A stretch of 64,000 bases of DNA from Liopterus haemorrhoidalis (taxonomy: Eukaryota > Arthropoda > Insecta > Coleoptera > Dytiscidae). Every line of letters begins with the position of its first letter. The stretch's first letter is position 1. The notes under the pieces were generated by a model. It did not search any database, was not told the DNA's origin, and was given only the letters and a program-made list of their open reading frames with translations. This document shows, one piece after another, positions 23,346 through 34,692 of the stretch. Made by a program: the position numbers and the translations under genes. The stretch is from positions 183,410,535 to 183,474,534 of the forward strand of contig OZ020611.1 in the NCBI GenBank assembly GCA_963971575.1. Direction: 5' to 3'.

Positions 23346-24619
23346 CCAGGGCCGTCAAATCTGTACGAAATTTACGCAAGAACGGGTGGACATATTTACA
23401 TTAAATTTGGTATTAGGTATGACACAACAAACCAGGAGCCGAAAATGCTGGCATTTTCAAGATTTTATTTTTGGTTTCGAGAGTCGACGGGTGCTAACTA
23501 AAAAACTTGAAATAACTCACTTCTTATTGACTTAAAAAGTGTACGACATTTTTTTAATTAAGAAAACAAATCTTATTGTTCTATACATTTATTGAATTGG
23601 ATCAAGAGTCGGCAACTGGGGACCCGTGGCCAATTGCGACCTCCCGAAAGATTTTATGCGGCTACCAATGAGAAAATGTCGTCCCCTTAATACTATATAT
23701 AATATAATACTAATAACTTTTATTTGAAACGTTTTTTGATAAAACGAAAAATTTCGAATAATTTTTGTAAAATATTTCGAAATTTTTTCATACTTATATG
23801 TAACGTTTCCATGCTCATGATAAATAATATCTCTGTTAGAAAATATTAGGCCAAGTTATTTCTACTCTGCTGCTAGAATGTATTACTTTATGAAGTACTT
23901 TATGATGGCGGTCGGTCCTGTGGTGGCCACAGCTGATTTTTTTTTTTAAACAAAATGAGTATTTGGAAAATACAAAATATATTTTAATCTCAATTATCTT
24001 CTGCAGCAAAATGTAATACAACAAAAAAACGTACGTAGTACTGGACATTAGCTAGTAATTGATAATTCATCACGCCATGGATTTTCTAACCTGTTCGGGT
24101 ACCCATTTTGCTTTTGATTCAATGTACTAAGTTCATTTAGTTCATACGTGTCCACGTATTTCCATCAGAAATGATAAAATTCCCTATTTTCATATTTATG
24201 TAGGTTAGTTTATTCTTTTGTCTGCATTTTAAGACATATTTTTGCAAAACGGTTTTAACAATGACCAATTAAAAATATTTTATTTTATTTTTCTGAAGCA
24301 GTAATAAAAATGCTACCAGAGCGACTTGACAATTAATTTTAATTCTTCTGAACCGGTTTTGAATAAAATTACTTCGGATGAAACCGAAAACGTTGTATGC
24401 ATATTTTTTCAAGAACTGCAAACGAAACATTTTTTGACATTGAAAGACTACTTTAAACGATAATAAGCAGACATCTTGATACTTATACTGTGAAATTATG
24501 AAAACATTTTAAATATACAAATATATACAAATATTTCAACTTGGTCTGTTAAAATTCCAATTATCTTGTATATCAGTACTCGCCAGATTTTCTGTTAGCT
24601 GATATCTCTACCTTTTGCG
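23346..24619. other. Unassigned AT-rich DNA
   Basis: A possible lone hAT-like end (GAGTCGGCAACTGGGG near 23,606) occurs. Nothing else is recognised. Confidence 0.35.
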
Positions 24620-24971
24620 TGATAGTTGTGAGTTGCAATAAATTGCCAACATAATAATTTACCGATTTGAAATTGGCACATAATTATTTAAATTCGCACT
24701 GGACACGTTTCTGTTGGTGCTGCTATCAGTAATAGTTGATTTTAGGCTTAGAGTTTCCGATTAAAGACAAAACTATTACAACAGTACTTAATATAAAATA
24801 CCCTGATTCACCGCTAGGATCGCTGATTCACATTGCTATATAGATATTACCGATAATAATTATAACCGATACCAGTAAAATATTTAAACAAAAAGTATTA
24901 AGGACTAAAATACTAGTGTCGAAATAAAAATATCGAAACTTTACTAGTATCGATAGAATCGTTTCATCCCT
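24620..24971 (-). mobile_element. hAT-like element with CGATAC arrays, copy 2 (truncated)
   Basis: The inverse of this segment begins GGGATGAAACGATTCTATCG and then matches the left half and interior of the 22,127 copy, for example the shared words AGGCTTAGAGTTTCC and TGATTCACCGCTAGGA. It is truncated on its other side. Confidence 0.65.
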
Positions 24972-25016
24972 TCCTCTATCCAAGTCAAACCTTCTTCTTC
25001 ATGTTCTTTCCTAATA

Positions 25017-25348
25017 CAGTAGAGCGTCAATTATCCTAATAACTAATTCGGACCAGGGGTAGTTCGGATAAACTATTTTTTCGGATAATCGATCTGATAG
25101 AAAAATAAGAAAAAACAAGTACATACATATGATTTATTGTTTACAAGTTATTCTGCTGCATTTGTTTAATTAATATCCTAACCTAACATAATTATTTTGA
25201 AAAGTAATCACTTGATTTCTTTTGAACCAGTTTTTGTCCTCTTTTTCAAAGCCAAATCACGCATCATTTTTAAGAGATCTGTGGCGTATAAGCGTTCGGA
25301 TAAGCGACGTCCCTGTTAATCGATGTTCGGATAATCGACGCTCTACTG
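25017..25348. mobile_element. Tigger/pogo-type MITE
   Basis: The terminal repeats CAGTAGAGCGTC...TTATCC and their inverse (GGATAATCGACGCTCTACTG) are flanked by TA on both sides, the Tc1/mariner-superfamily target site. Internal TTCGGATAA words repeat near both ends. The interior has no transposase, so it is a 332-bp non-autonomous element. Confidence 0.8.
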
Positions 25349-25350
25349 TA

Positions 25351-26169
25351 CTTCTTTTCCATGTCACACCTGGTCGCCTTTTTTTCCTTTTACCTGGTGG
25401 ATTAAATTCTTGTACTAGCTTTACAATACTGTCTAGTGTTAGTTAATTTTCCTAAAGTATGTGCTATAGTCGGATTGCTGATAGGTGACTGTTACATGTA
25501 TGTATCAAGTAGTGCATTCATATAATAATCTAGTTACCATTTTTTAGCGATTATAAAAATGTTTTTTGTTATTTGTCTTAATTGTCAGTGTCTGGTAATA
25601 AATATTAATTAAAATATGGCTTGCGGCCAATTATTAAATTCACAAACTTTAATTTTAAATCTGCTGGAATAAACAACAAATTATAATCCAAAATTTACGT
25701 ATGAGTATACATTTTTTCTTATTTATAATTATAACCTCAAAATTAATAATTATGTTTGTTTGAGTACTGCTGTAAATTTATTTTCGCGCTCTAATTAGTA
25801 AAGATATCTACGAGTCATGCTGTTTCTTTCTAATGCTTTGTTTTTTATTAAAATAATTTTGAAGGTTAGTTGTCAACTTGCTCAACTATACGTTACTATG
25901 GGTATGCAAATAATTATAATGATATAGACAGAGAAAGCATAGAGTATTAAATATCGATACTTGTAGCAACGAACACTCACTTATCAGCAATCCGACTATA
26001 TCCATGACTATCATCTATACATTTTTGTTTTTTCGATTTTCTGTTGTTTGCCTATTTCCCATAATTCGTTTGTTATTCTTAACCAATGTTTAAAATCTTT
26101 CTGGATCATTTATTGACAAAGATTTGCAATTTACTTGCTCTATAAAGAAGAACATTTTTGTAATCTGAG
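25351..26169. other. AT-rich DNA, nothing recognised
   Basis: No coding motif or terminal repeat was found. Confidence 0.4.
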
Positions 26170-26173
26170 TTAA

Positions 26174-26895
26174 GGGGTTACATGGGTCTTCAAGGTATAA
26201 AAAAAACGACTTCTTTAAAAAAATTTATTTCAAAAACAAAAAATCTTTTTTATTTAAAATTAAAACATATAAAAGTATAGTACTTGAAGTACTTGTAAAA
26301 AAATTTTCAGCCAAAAATATTCAAAATTTTCCATTTTCCAGCCGTTTTTCGCCGTCAACCTTTTTTTTGCGGTGGACATAATATTTCGGTGTGGATTCAT
26401 CTGAAATCAAAAATTCAAAAATTTTCTTGTAGTTTATGCCCTTGGCTCGTGATTGAACGAAGGAATTAAAAAAAAAATGAAATTTGACATTTTGACATGA
26501 GTTTGAATCAATTTTCGTCTCAAATTTTTATGCGTTTTTCCGATTCTCATCATTTTTAAAAGGTCTTTTTCGTATAAAACAAGAACGACTTGACCGAATG
26601 AAAATTCCTTCGTTCAATCACGAGCCAAGGGCATAAACTACAAGAAAATTTTTGAATTTTGGATTTCAGATGAATCCACACCGAAATATCATGTCCACCG
26701 CAAAAAAAAGGTTGACGGCGAAAAACGGCTGGAAAATGGAAAATTTTGAATATTTTTGGCTGAAATTTTTTTTACAAGTACGTCAAGTACTATACTTTTA
26801 TATGTTTTAATTTTAAATAAAAAAGATTTTTTGTTTTTGAAATAAATTTTTTTAAAGAAGTCGTTTTTTTATACCTTGAAGACCCATGTAACCCC
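26174..26895. mobile_element. 722-bp foldback MITE with TTAA target site
   Basis: The two arms, about 292 bp each (26,174-26,467 and 26,604-26,895), are near-perfect inverse complements around a ~136-bp centre. The outer ends are GGGGTTACATGGGTCTTC and its inverse, each flanked by TTAA, the target site of piggyBac-type transposons. A transcript across it would fold into a long double-stranded hairpin. Confidence 0.85.
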
Positions 26896-26899
26896 TTAA

Positions 26900-27824
26900 A
26901 GATTCTGATTTTCGTCCTTTTGGTAAGATGAATTAAAATCCAAAAGTATAATATGCGCCTCCCTAATTATTTTTCTTCATTCCTCCTCATTTTTTGACAA
27001 ACGAATATAATTTTGCTTCTGTCGCATCTTGATATCGTCAACCTTCTATTTAATTCTGATCCGCCATTCCACTATTTCCATTAATCCACGAATATTAAAT
27101 GTCTCTTCCCAGATTTTAACAATGAGTTGAATTTTATTTATTAAAATCACTAAGCCAACGATTCCTTTGTGTTGAATAACACATATAAGTGACCTTTTTA
27201 CTGTTTATTAAAGTAGTAAAAAGTTGTTTACACTATATGCATGTAGTGTTTATTATTATAGTAAAAGCATCTCGTTTATCCTTTATTTATCTAGTAATTC
27301 GCGCATAAATCCACGCCTAAATATATATTTTTTATAAACGAAGCAATCAAGTAGACCATTTAAATCAAATATGTACCCATCAAAGTAAAGTTTAAATACA
27401 CAAACAAACTAGTCGAGGCTTGTTTTCAAATCATTTCTCATTTTCATCAGAACATCTGTCACATATGGGAGAGATACATGTGCACTTGCTATTTAGTAGC
27501 TTACCGTACCACTAGCTATTTTTACATCTGATTAACACTTTAATAATTTTATATTATGCCGATAGACGCGTGCCTCTCTAAAAACATATGTTAATTTTTT
27601 TAGTCTGGCTGCGGTTTTTTCTTACAAATGTGCACAGCTCATAGCCTAATAGAGACCATATCCGCTCAATAATACCGTCTATATATCTGGGTCCATTACC
27701 GAACCAATCCTGTAATGTATTGCGTAACGAAGTACTCATCTGAAATTTACGTGTCGCGAACCTACTGCAAAGAGTAGAGCATGTTACGATCATAAACAAA
27801 AAAATTAAATGTCAGTTAGTGGGT
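26900..27824. other. AT-rich DNA, nothing recognised
   Basis: A 73-codon minus-strand frame near 27,578-27,799 lacks recognisable motifs. Confidence 0.4.
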
Positions 27825-27833
27825 ATTCTAAAC

Positions 27834-28145
27834 CAGTGTTTCCCAACCGCCGGTCCGCGAGATTTTTTTTACTATGCAACTATTCGCCTAATAAATTATA
27901 AGTTATAACCCACTTAATTTGAAAATCTCGGTCCTTAATCTATTAAATGCTTAAGTAATAATTTGTTTCTTTTTTCACAAATATATGTGATTTTTTATTT
28001 GTTGTTTCTTTTTTGTTTGTAGTCAGTGCAATAAAAAATACTTATAAAACTTTTGCGATACACCATACTTTCTAAACTTTCCGGTCCGCTAAATTTTTTA
28101 TAGGTCGCTTACCGGTCCGTCATGAAAAAAGGTTGGGAAACGCTG
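27834..28145. mobile_element. hAT MITE, CAGTGTTTCTCAACC family, copy 2
   Basis: The left end is CAGTGTTTCCCAACCG and the inverse of the right end is CAGCGTTTCCCAACC. Flanking octamers TTCTAAAC and TTATAAAC agree at 7 of 8. It matches 13,547-13,903 over most of its length but lacks about 45 bp. It sits exactly across the left target duplication of the hAT element that begins at 28,153. Confidence 0.85.
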
Positions 28146-28152
28146 TTATAAA

Positions 28153-29266
28153 CAGAGAGTCGAAACCAAATTTATTTCGTTCTGGTTTACGGTTAAGTTC
28201 CAAATAAATTTTTATCGATCCAGGTTCGGTTTCGGTTCGTCTAAAAATTTCGGTCAATTCCGGTTCGGTTCCAGTTCGAATAACAAGTTAAAATCGAGTC
28301 TAAAATCAAATATCTATCGATATAAATTTTGGTTTAATTTTATTTACCATATTCCCTTCGTATTCTTGTTTTTCAATTATAAAATTGAAATACAAAAGAA
28401 GTAGAATTTAATTAAAAATTTTATTGTCAAAAACGAAAACAAAATACAATTTAAGAACATGAAAATACAAAAACATATTGTACGTAAATAAAATAAAATT
28501 CTAACAAATCAGAAGGAAATTACAAAAATAATTAAAATTGCTGAAAATTTTGGTTGAAGTCTTATTTTTGCTCAACAAATATTTTTGACAGCAATGAACA
28601 ACTTAATTTTCAGCGCCCCTAAAAATTTTGGTTCAGCTGGCTAGTAACTTCAACTTAATTTTTACATAATTATGCAAATCTGGGGGCGTCATATAAAGAG
28701 TCTGCCCGGGGTGCGAAAATACTTTAGTCTAACTCTAATCACACACAGTTCATATAATCACAATTATAGAGAAGAAAAACGTTAATAAATAATAATAAAT
28801 AATATGAAATTTTCTTCTACCAAAATTAATAATTAACAGTTTAAAGAATCGCAATATTATAAAGAAGAAAACGGAATAACACAAACCTTTTTCTTACAAA
28901 AAAAATTAATAATAAATACATAAATAGAAATTAATCACAGTTCATTCAGTTGTAAAAATAACAATTGAAATTTTAAATGAAAATAAAATAAAAAATCCAT
29001 GTTTAATCGGCACATTAGTATGTTCTTCAAATTTGCTTCTGATAGATTCATTCTTTTATCAGTCAATATTAGTTTTAGTAGTAACAAATGGATTAATTAA
29101 TAAATTTAATAAAATAAAACTTGAACCGAAATTAACCGTTATTAACATTTCGTTCCGGTTTCTGTTTTTAAATTGAACAATTTTATGTTCCGATTACGGG
29201 TCCGGTTCTGTTAAAAATTCCGGTTAATTTTGGTTTTCGGTTCGGTTCCAGTTCTTCTACTCTCTG
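28153..29266. mobile_element. hAT-type transposon with GGTTC subterminal arrays
   Basis: The ends CAGAGAGTCGAA and (inverse of right) CAGAGAGTAGAA are short terminal repeats. Once the MITE at its left edge is removed, the flanks ATTCTAAA and ATTGTAAA agree at 7 of 8. Each end carries clusters of CGGTTC/GGTTCC/CCGGTT words (about 28,190-28,280 and 29,100-29,255). The core is AT-rich without a transposase. Size and plan resemble the 12,081-13,202 element, but the hexamer differs. Confidence 0.75.
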
Positions 29267-29274
29267 ATTGTAAA

Positions 29275-31246
29275 TACATAGTGTAACTCGTTTTATGTTT
29301 CTTCGAAAAAATTACCCCGGCATTACTAAATTATACAACACAAAAAAATTTAAAGAAGCTAAACTTTTGGCGAAACATGCCAGCAGTATATGATAAGTAT
29401 AGTATAATTTAAACTATAAATTTCGCGAAGCCTTCCACTCTAAGGTGTCGCGCCACACCGGTTGGAAGTATGTAAAGCAATTAACCAGGACATCTTCTTT
29501 CTTCAACCTTACTTTGTATAGCGTTTTACAGGATTCAATTTGATAAACAGTTAAAACTTATTTTCAGAATTCTCTGACAGCATCAGACTACAACATCCTT
29601 CGATAATTGCAGTGAAAATCCTAAATTTAAAATTTTGTAAGCTGAAATGTTTACAAATGGCAAAAAATCCATTTCCTTTCCTTAAAAATCCACAGAAAAA
29701 GTTTTAAAAACATTTCAATTTCCGATTACATTTTTAAATGTTTTTGAGGCATAACAGAAAAGAAATAAATCATAGTCTGACAAATGATTTAAAACTCAGC
29801 AACGACTTAGCAAGAACAAAATATAGTTGTAAAACTATTAATCACTTTTAGATAATAAAGCAAGTATGCGATCTTGTGTATATATTGTAATTTGTCTTAA
29901 AATTAGTGTCGTCATATATTAGTTGTTATGACACATTTTTGTCTGTCCGTCCGTCTACAGTTCGTTACTTATAAATTGTGTGACGGATGGTACAAAAAAC
30001 TAGCTGCCTTGCATACTGATGTTAGTCATCTAGTGGGCTGGCAACCAACCAAAAAAACTTCATGAAACAAAAGCGGAAGACGTGAAATGTCATTGGCTAC
30101 TTGGCGAACATTTAACTTGATAAAATTTCACTGACATTCATAACAATGCTATTATGTAAGATTATTTATTAATTAGGACGAATTTAACATACCACATTTC
30201 TACATAGTTCTATAATAAAATTAATGTTTTGCGACAGGAAATGTCTTCTCTTTTCTTGGGCGAACAATTCCTCTATTTTGCTCTACTAAGTGTCAAGCTT
30301 TGCAGGTTTAACACTAGAATACTCGTTTCTTAATTGTACTTCGAGTCTTTTGTTAGCTAATCTTTCTATAGGTTCTCCATATCTCTTGCATCTTCCTACA
30401 GATGTTCCAACTTGGTTTTCAGAAAATCTTTACTGTCCTCTTTTATCCTCATAACCTCTCTCACTGAAAATGTCTGCCTCTCATTTCATGTTTAATACTC
30501 AAGGTTGAGTACATCTCGTCTCGGGTATCTTGATTCTTATGGCACCTCCATTTACCATTTATTTGGATGAGACTTAAGGCTGAGCAAAGGTGTTATCGAT
30601 CTTGTTGCTTTAAGGTCCATCCTGGGAGTCGTGCTTGTTGATCGCGAGGGTTGTATTCTGGACACTGTTGCGAAAGCGAAATTTCGCGAAAATTCAGGGA
30701 ATATAAAAAAAAAATCGATTAAAATATAATAAACAACATTTTATTAGAAATTAAATAATAATATTTGTAAAATAAAGGCCATACTATAATGTATGTTGTT
30801 CATATTTCTTTACACAATCTGAAAAGTAATATATAAATTTGAAAAAAATAATAAAAGATGCTTGTATCTAAGACACGACCGCAGACCTTTAACGTAAGAC
30901 TACGTGTTTGTATTTGAAGTAAATTAACCCCCCACCACAAATTTAACCTTTAAACACGAAGCTTAATAGAAACGTTGGTTGCGAACAAATGTTGTAATTC
31001 CTCGGCCCCAATTTGTTTTAACGACATTTTTATATCAAGCTTTTATATAGGAAATTTAATAAGCTTTCATAATATCGCTATCCACTTTAATCAATTTGTT
31101 AACGAGAGTTTGACGCCAATAGCCATTGTTGCTGTTCATCAAAAAATTTAACTAAATTAACGAGAGTTTACAATATATTCAGCCAAATTTAGCAAAAAAC
31201 GTGAAAAATGTGTTAAATTATAAAACTGAAGCCCAAATTCCCAGTT
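29275..31246. other. Unassigned DNA
   Basis: A third TGTC-type run lies near 29,905-29,960 (TGTCTGTCCGTCCGTC). On the minus strand near 30,240-30,500 there are short, interrupted, charged open segments in two frames that could be a decayed LINE ORF1 but show no diagnostic motif. Confidence 0.35.
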
Positions 31247-31821
31247 CAGGCGCACATCCATAATTTTTTATTGGCGGGGGGCTTGATGGGGACTCACTTT
31301 CAATTACAAGAAAAATAAGTCCCTTAAACACGTGGTTTTTTAGAGTTTGGTAGCTCTTGTCCCAGTCCCTGGTAAACGTTTTTGAAAATCCGTATATGAA
31401 TTCTTGTGGTAAATTGAATTAGCTTTTAGAATATTACACCACTTTGATTACAGTCTTAGATGAGATATTGGGTAATACCTATGTATGAAAAAGCTTCAGC
31501 ATTGTGAAGGTAGTTTAGTTTATTCTTTTCCACAATCAAATTTTGATACATATTTAATATGTCTATTTCTTTCAATGACTGGCTAGAGCACTCCAGTAGC
31601 TTTAAAACGACAGGTTTGTCAAGTCTATATCTTGTCATAGTTTTTAAGTTATATAAAATTTGGTGTCAGAATTTCGCTGTGTCCGATGAACGCTGTGTCC
31701 GATGAAGTTGTTTTACATGGGCAGTAAGGTACTGAGACCTACATATTTGTTGAGAAATTACTGACCCGACCGGCTCATTCAAACATGGCCCGCGCATCTC
31801 TTAACACAAGTGCTGACCAAA

Positions 31822-31945
31822 AAACAAAAAGGACTTTAATTTCAGAATTCAAGTGATGACAAACAAAGAAAGGGGCCTCACTTCCAAAATGCGAGCGATA
31901 CTCAAAGAAAAATGTTCTTGCTTCCAAAATACAAGTGATGAGCTC
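31822..31945 (+). repeat. Hairpin/A-tract minisatellite, locus 6 (about 3 units)
   Basis: The units read GGCCTCACTTCC, AAAATGC, AAGTGATGACA-like halves, with A-rich linkers containing CAAAGAAA. Confidence 0.7.
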
Positions 31946-31949
31946 TAAA

Positions 31950-32137
31950 CAGAGCCGTAGTAAGAAAAACTTGCGCTAGGGGCAAAACCGTGTTTTGGCG
32001 CCCTTGCAAAAATAAGGTTGTCACCTCCCAAAATCTAAATGATGAGCAAAAAAAGGTCTTCACCTCCCAAAATCCAAGTGTTGGGCAAAAAAAAAGTCCT
32101 CACCTTCGTAATGTGGCGCCCCCTTAGTGCGGCTCTG
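31950..32137. mobile_element. hAT MITE, CAGAGCCG family, with minisatellite
   Basis: The terminal repeats CAGAGCCG/CGGCTCTG are exact and the 8-bp target duplication GCTCTAAA is perfect. About three hairpin/A-tract units occupy 32,013-32,107. It is the second copy of the 23,125 family. It landed immediately after another minisatellite array. Confidence 0.9.
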
Positions 32138-32236
32138 GCTCTAAAACTCAATTTTGTTCCTTAAAAACACTTAAAAAAACGTGTTTTTTAATGCTGGGGG
32201 GGGGTCAAGACCCAGAGCTCATCCGGGTGTGCGCCT

Positions 32237-33416
32237 TCCCATCACAACCCCTTCCTACAGCACTTACTCGTAACAAACACAAGTAACTAATAATTAAATG
32301 GTAATATACTATTAATAATCATTTTAAAAAAAATCAAATCTTTCGCAATAGCGGAAGGAGTAAACTACCAACAAACGTCAACTGCATAATCTCAACCAAA
32401 AACATAACAATACTAGAGCTCATTTATAATTTCATAAAAAATAATAAAATAAGAATATAACTAAAGATAAATTAAGAATAAAAATAAAGCAAAAACAAAT
32501 ATACCAACAAGCAAAACAACTACATATTTGGATAAAATAAGTAAAACAAAAATCAAATAAAGAAAATTGCGCTGGTCAACGAAGTTGTCAAGACCACAGA
32601 AAAAACGTATATCACAATATACGAATCCGCACTGACGTACTTACGCGATATTTAGGGGTTACATGTATTATTGCCATGAAAATAGACGTTTTGTTATACC
32701 CAGTCTTATTTATTATAATATATAAATAAGACTGTTATACCCATGATTTATTATATATCTAAAAATATAATGATGTCAAAAGTTCTCATAATTATATCAT
32801 CATCAAATTTTCCACCAAATAAAATAAGTGTCCATCATAATTGGGAAATAAAGTAAGTCATTAGTCGCGTCAAATAGTCGAGTAGAATAAAAATAAAGCG
32901 AGACTATTTAAAATATTTATATATGAAGTGTGGTGAAGAGTCATCTTCTGTGGACAAATGCCGCTAACCATAACTATTAAAATACTGAGACCCAGTATAA
33001 CTTTCCAATCTAGGTCTTGGCCTGGCTCATTGCCATCACACAACGGACTTAAGGATTGAAAACAAAGATTTAAATATAGAAAAAAATTAATGTACTAAAC
33101 AAACATGCCACTGCAGATATAATGACAAAAGAATTTAACATTAAGATAGAAGCTGATAGTTCAAGATGCAGCGGGAATCTTTTACTGTTTTTCAACCGGT
33201 TTTTCCTTATTTTCCTAGAACTTTTCACAGGTGTTCTGCAAGTGTTTTAACTTTAATAATTACATTAAAAACAATGTTCTTTAAATAAACTGTTCTTTAA
33301 TATAACAAAACTTAATTTATGTTTTGGTAAGTTATAGAATGCCTTGTAACAGTACAAAGTGGCTAGGACCCATATACCTAGGGCGTTAGGAAAATTTGGA
33401 GATAAGGGCTTACTTT
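32237..33416. other. AT-rich DNA, nothing recognised
   Basis: A small inverted repeat (CAGTCTTATTTA...TAAATAAGACTG) lies near 32,700-32,735. No coding region is seen. Confidence 0.4.
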
Positions 33417-34025
33417 TTAAACTTTTTCAAAATACTTCCCATCAATTTCAATACAGTTCCTCATATATATAATCCGCGTGTTATAAATGTCTTCCCACTA
33501 TTCAATTGGTACTTCTGCACAGATTTGGTCCAAGGCAGCTAGAAGCTCATCATCGCTCTTAAAGTGGCGGCCTTTAAGCATATCTTTGATGAAAGGGAAG
33601 AGTCCACAATCGCAAGGAGCAAGATCTGGATTATACGGAGCATATTCTAACACTTCTAGTCCAGAATTATTCAAACATTCTTTAGTTAGTTGAGCTCGAT
33701 GCGCGGATGCATTATCTTCATGCAAGTGCCAAGTGTCAAGGCGTGAATATGGTCGTAAGTTTTGAAGAGACTAAATCAACTGAGGCAAACAAAACTCAAC
33801 GTACCACTTACCCGTAACTGTTTTTTGCTCTTCTAGAACAATTCTCGTAATAATCTCTCGCTTACCGAAGAATACGATCATTTTCTTTTTCACAGATCTT
33901 GATTGTTTTACCTCGGTTGGAGTTTCTTCGTTTTCAAAGAGCCCTATCTTATTTTTTGACTTTGAAGGCACATCATAATAATAAAGCCATGTTTCGTCCT
34001 CTGTCACAATGGAGTTCACGTATTT
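33417..34025 (-). pseudogene. mariner transposase (DD34D), 5'-truncated
   Basis: The minus strand reads the catalytic half of a mariner transposase in one frame. IVTEDETWLYYYD holds the first aspartate. HEDNASAH holds the second. YNPDLAPCD holds the third, with 34 residues between the last two, the mariner DD34D spacing. The C-terminus CIEIDGKYFEKV ends at a stop at 33,417. Two in-frame stops (near 33,771 and 33,496) but no frameshift were seen. The N-terminal helix-turn-helix region is missing beyond 34,025 and no terminal repeats remain. The enzyme normally cuts and pastes its element at TA sites; this copy is dead. Confidence 0.85.
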
Positions 34026-34440
34026 ACAGGAGTAAATACTGCTGTAAATTAAATACTGAAGTTGTGTTTGGTATTTTTTTGTATTACTAAGTTGAACTCA
34101 GATTCTAACACTTTACGAGTCCTTTATAACAATTGTGTAAAATATGCATATTCGCAATACCTTGTGACTATAGTCATACAATGTTCGTTTAAAGGAAGTT
34201 TAGGACAGGAAAAAATGCAAAATTAGTATTAGTTGCAAAGCAATCCTCAACTCGACAAACTTGTTTGATACCAAAAAGTACTTTTAAAATAGCTTTGGTG
34301 GGTTTTACGCCGTCTTTTAAAGGGTATTAAATCAATATGAGCCTTTTTTTTTTAGTTTCGGCCAAATTATGCCGAATCCATCGGGAACATCTTTTTCACA
34401 GCTAAATGTTCATGCAAAATCGAATATATTAAAGTCTGCG
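34026..34440. other. AT-rich DNA, nothing recognised
   Basis: One outlying unit-like word of the next minisatellite (TTTTACGCCGTCTTTTAA) occurs near 34,303. Confidence 0.4.
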
Positions 34441-34692
34441 ATATGCTAAAAGATGCCTCTTTTGATCGACATTACGCCGTCTTTTGATCGACATTACGAC
34501 ATTAGTGGTCAATATGCAGTCTTTTGAGTGGGCATTCTGCCGTATTTTGAGTAGGCATTACGTCGACTTTTGATGGATATTACGTAGTGTTTTGCACAGG
34601 TATTACGGCGTCTTTTAAGTGGGCATTACTCGGTCTTTTGAGTGGGCATTACGCCGACTTTTGATTGGGCATTACGCCGCGTTTTGAATGAA
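34441..34692 (+). repeat. 23-bp minisatellite, about 10 diverged units
   Basis: The consensus is close to GGGCATTACGCCGTCTTTTG plus AGT. Units vary by substitutions and small indels, so the array is old. A period of 23 is not a multiple of three, and no continuous frame runs through it, so it is not a coding repeat. Confidence 0.8.

Larger units (their letters stand above)
31247..32236. mobile_element. Decayed hAT-like element, CAGGCGCACATCC ends (outer)
   Basis: The left end is CAGGCGCACATCCA; the inverse of the right end contains AAGGCGCACACCC. Flanks TCCCAGTT and TCCCATCA agree at only 5 of 8. The interior contains one minisatellite array (31,822-31,945) and a younger nested MITE at 31,950-32,137. 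Boundaries are tentative. Confidence 0.4.

Noticed and set aside
30240..30500. Charged, coiled-coil-like minus-strand reading in two frames
   Set aside because: Could be LINE ORF1, but stops in all frames and no diagnostic motif; listed only as unassigned.
31456..31638. 60-codon minus-strand frame with a leucine-rich start
   Set aside because: No motif and lies inside a decayed hAT-like element.
31822..32107. CRISPR-like array
   Set aside because: Units are contiguous tandem copies with A-tract linkers, no unique spacers, and the DNA is eukaryotic.
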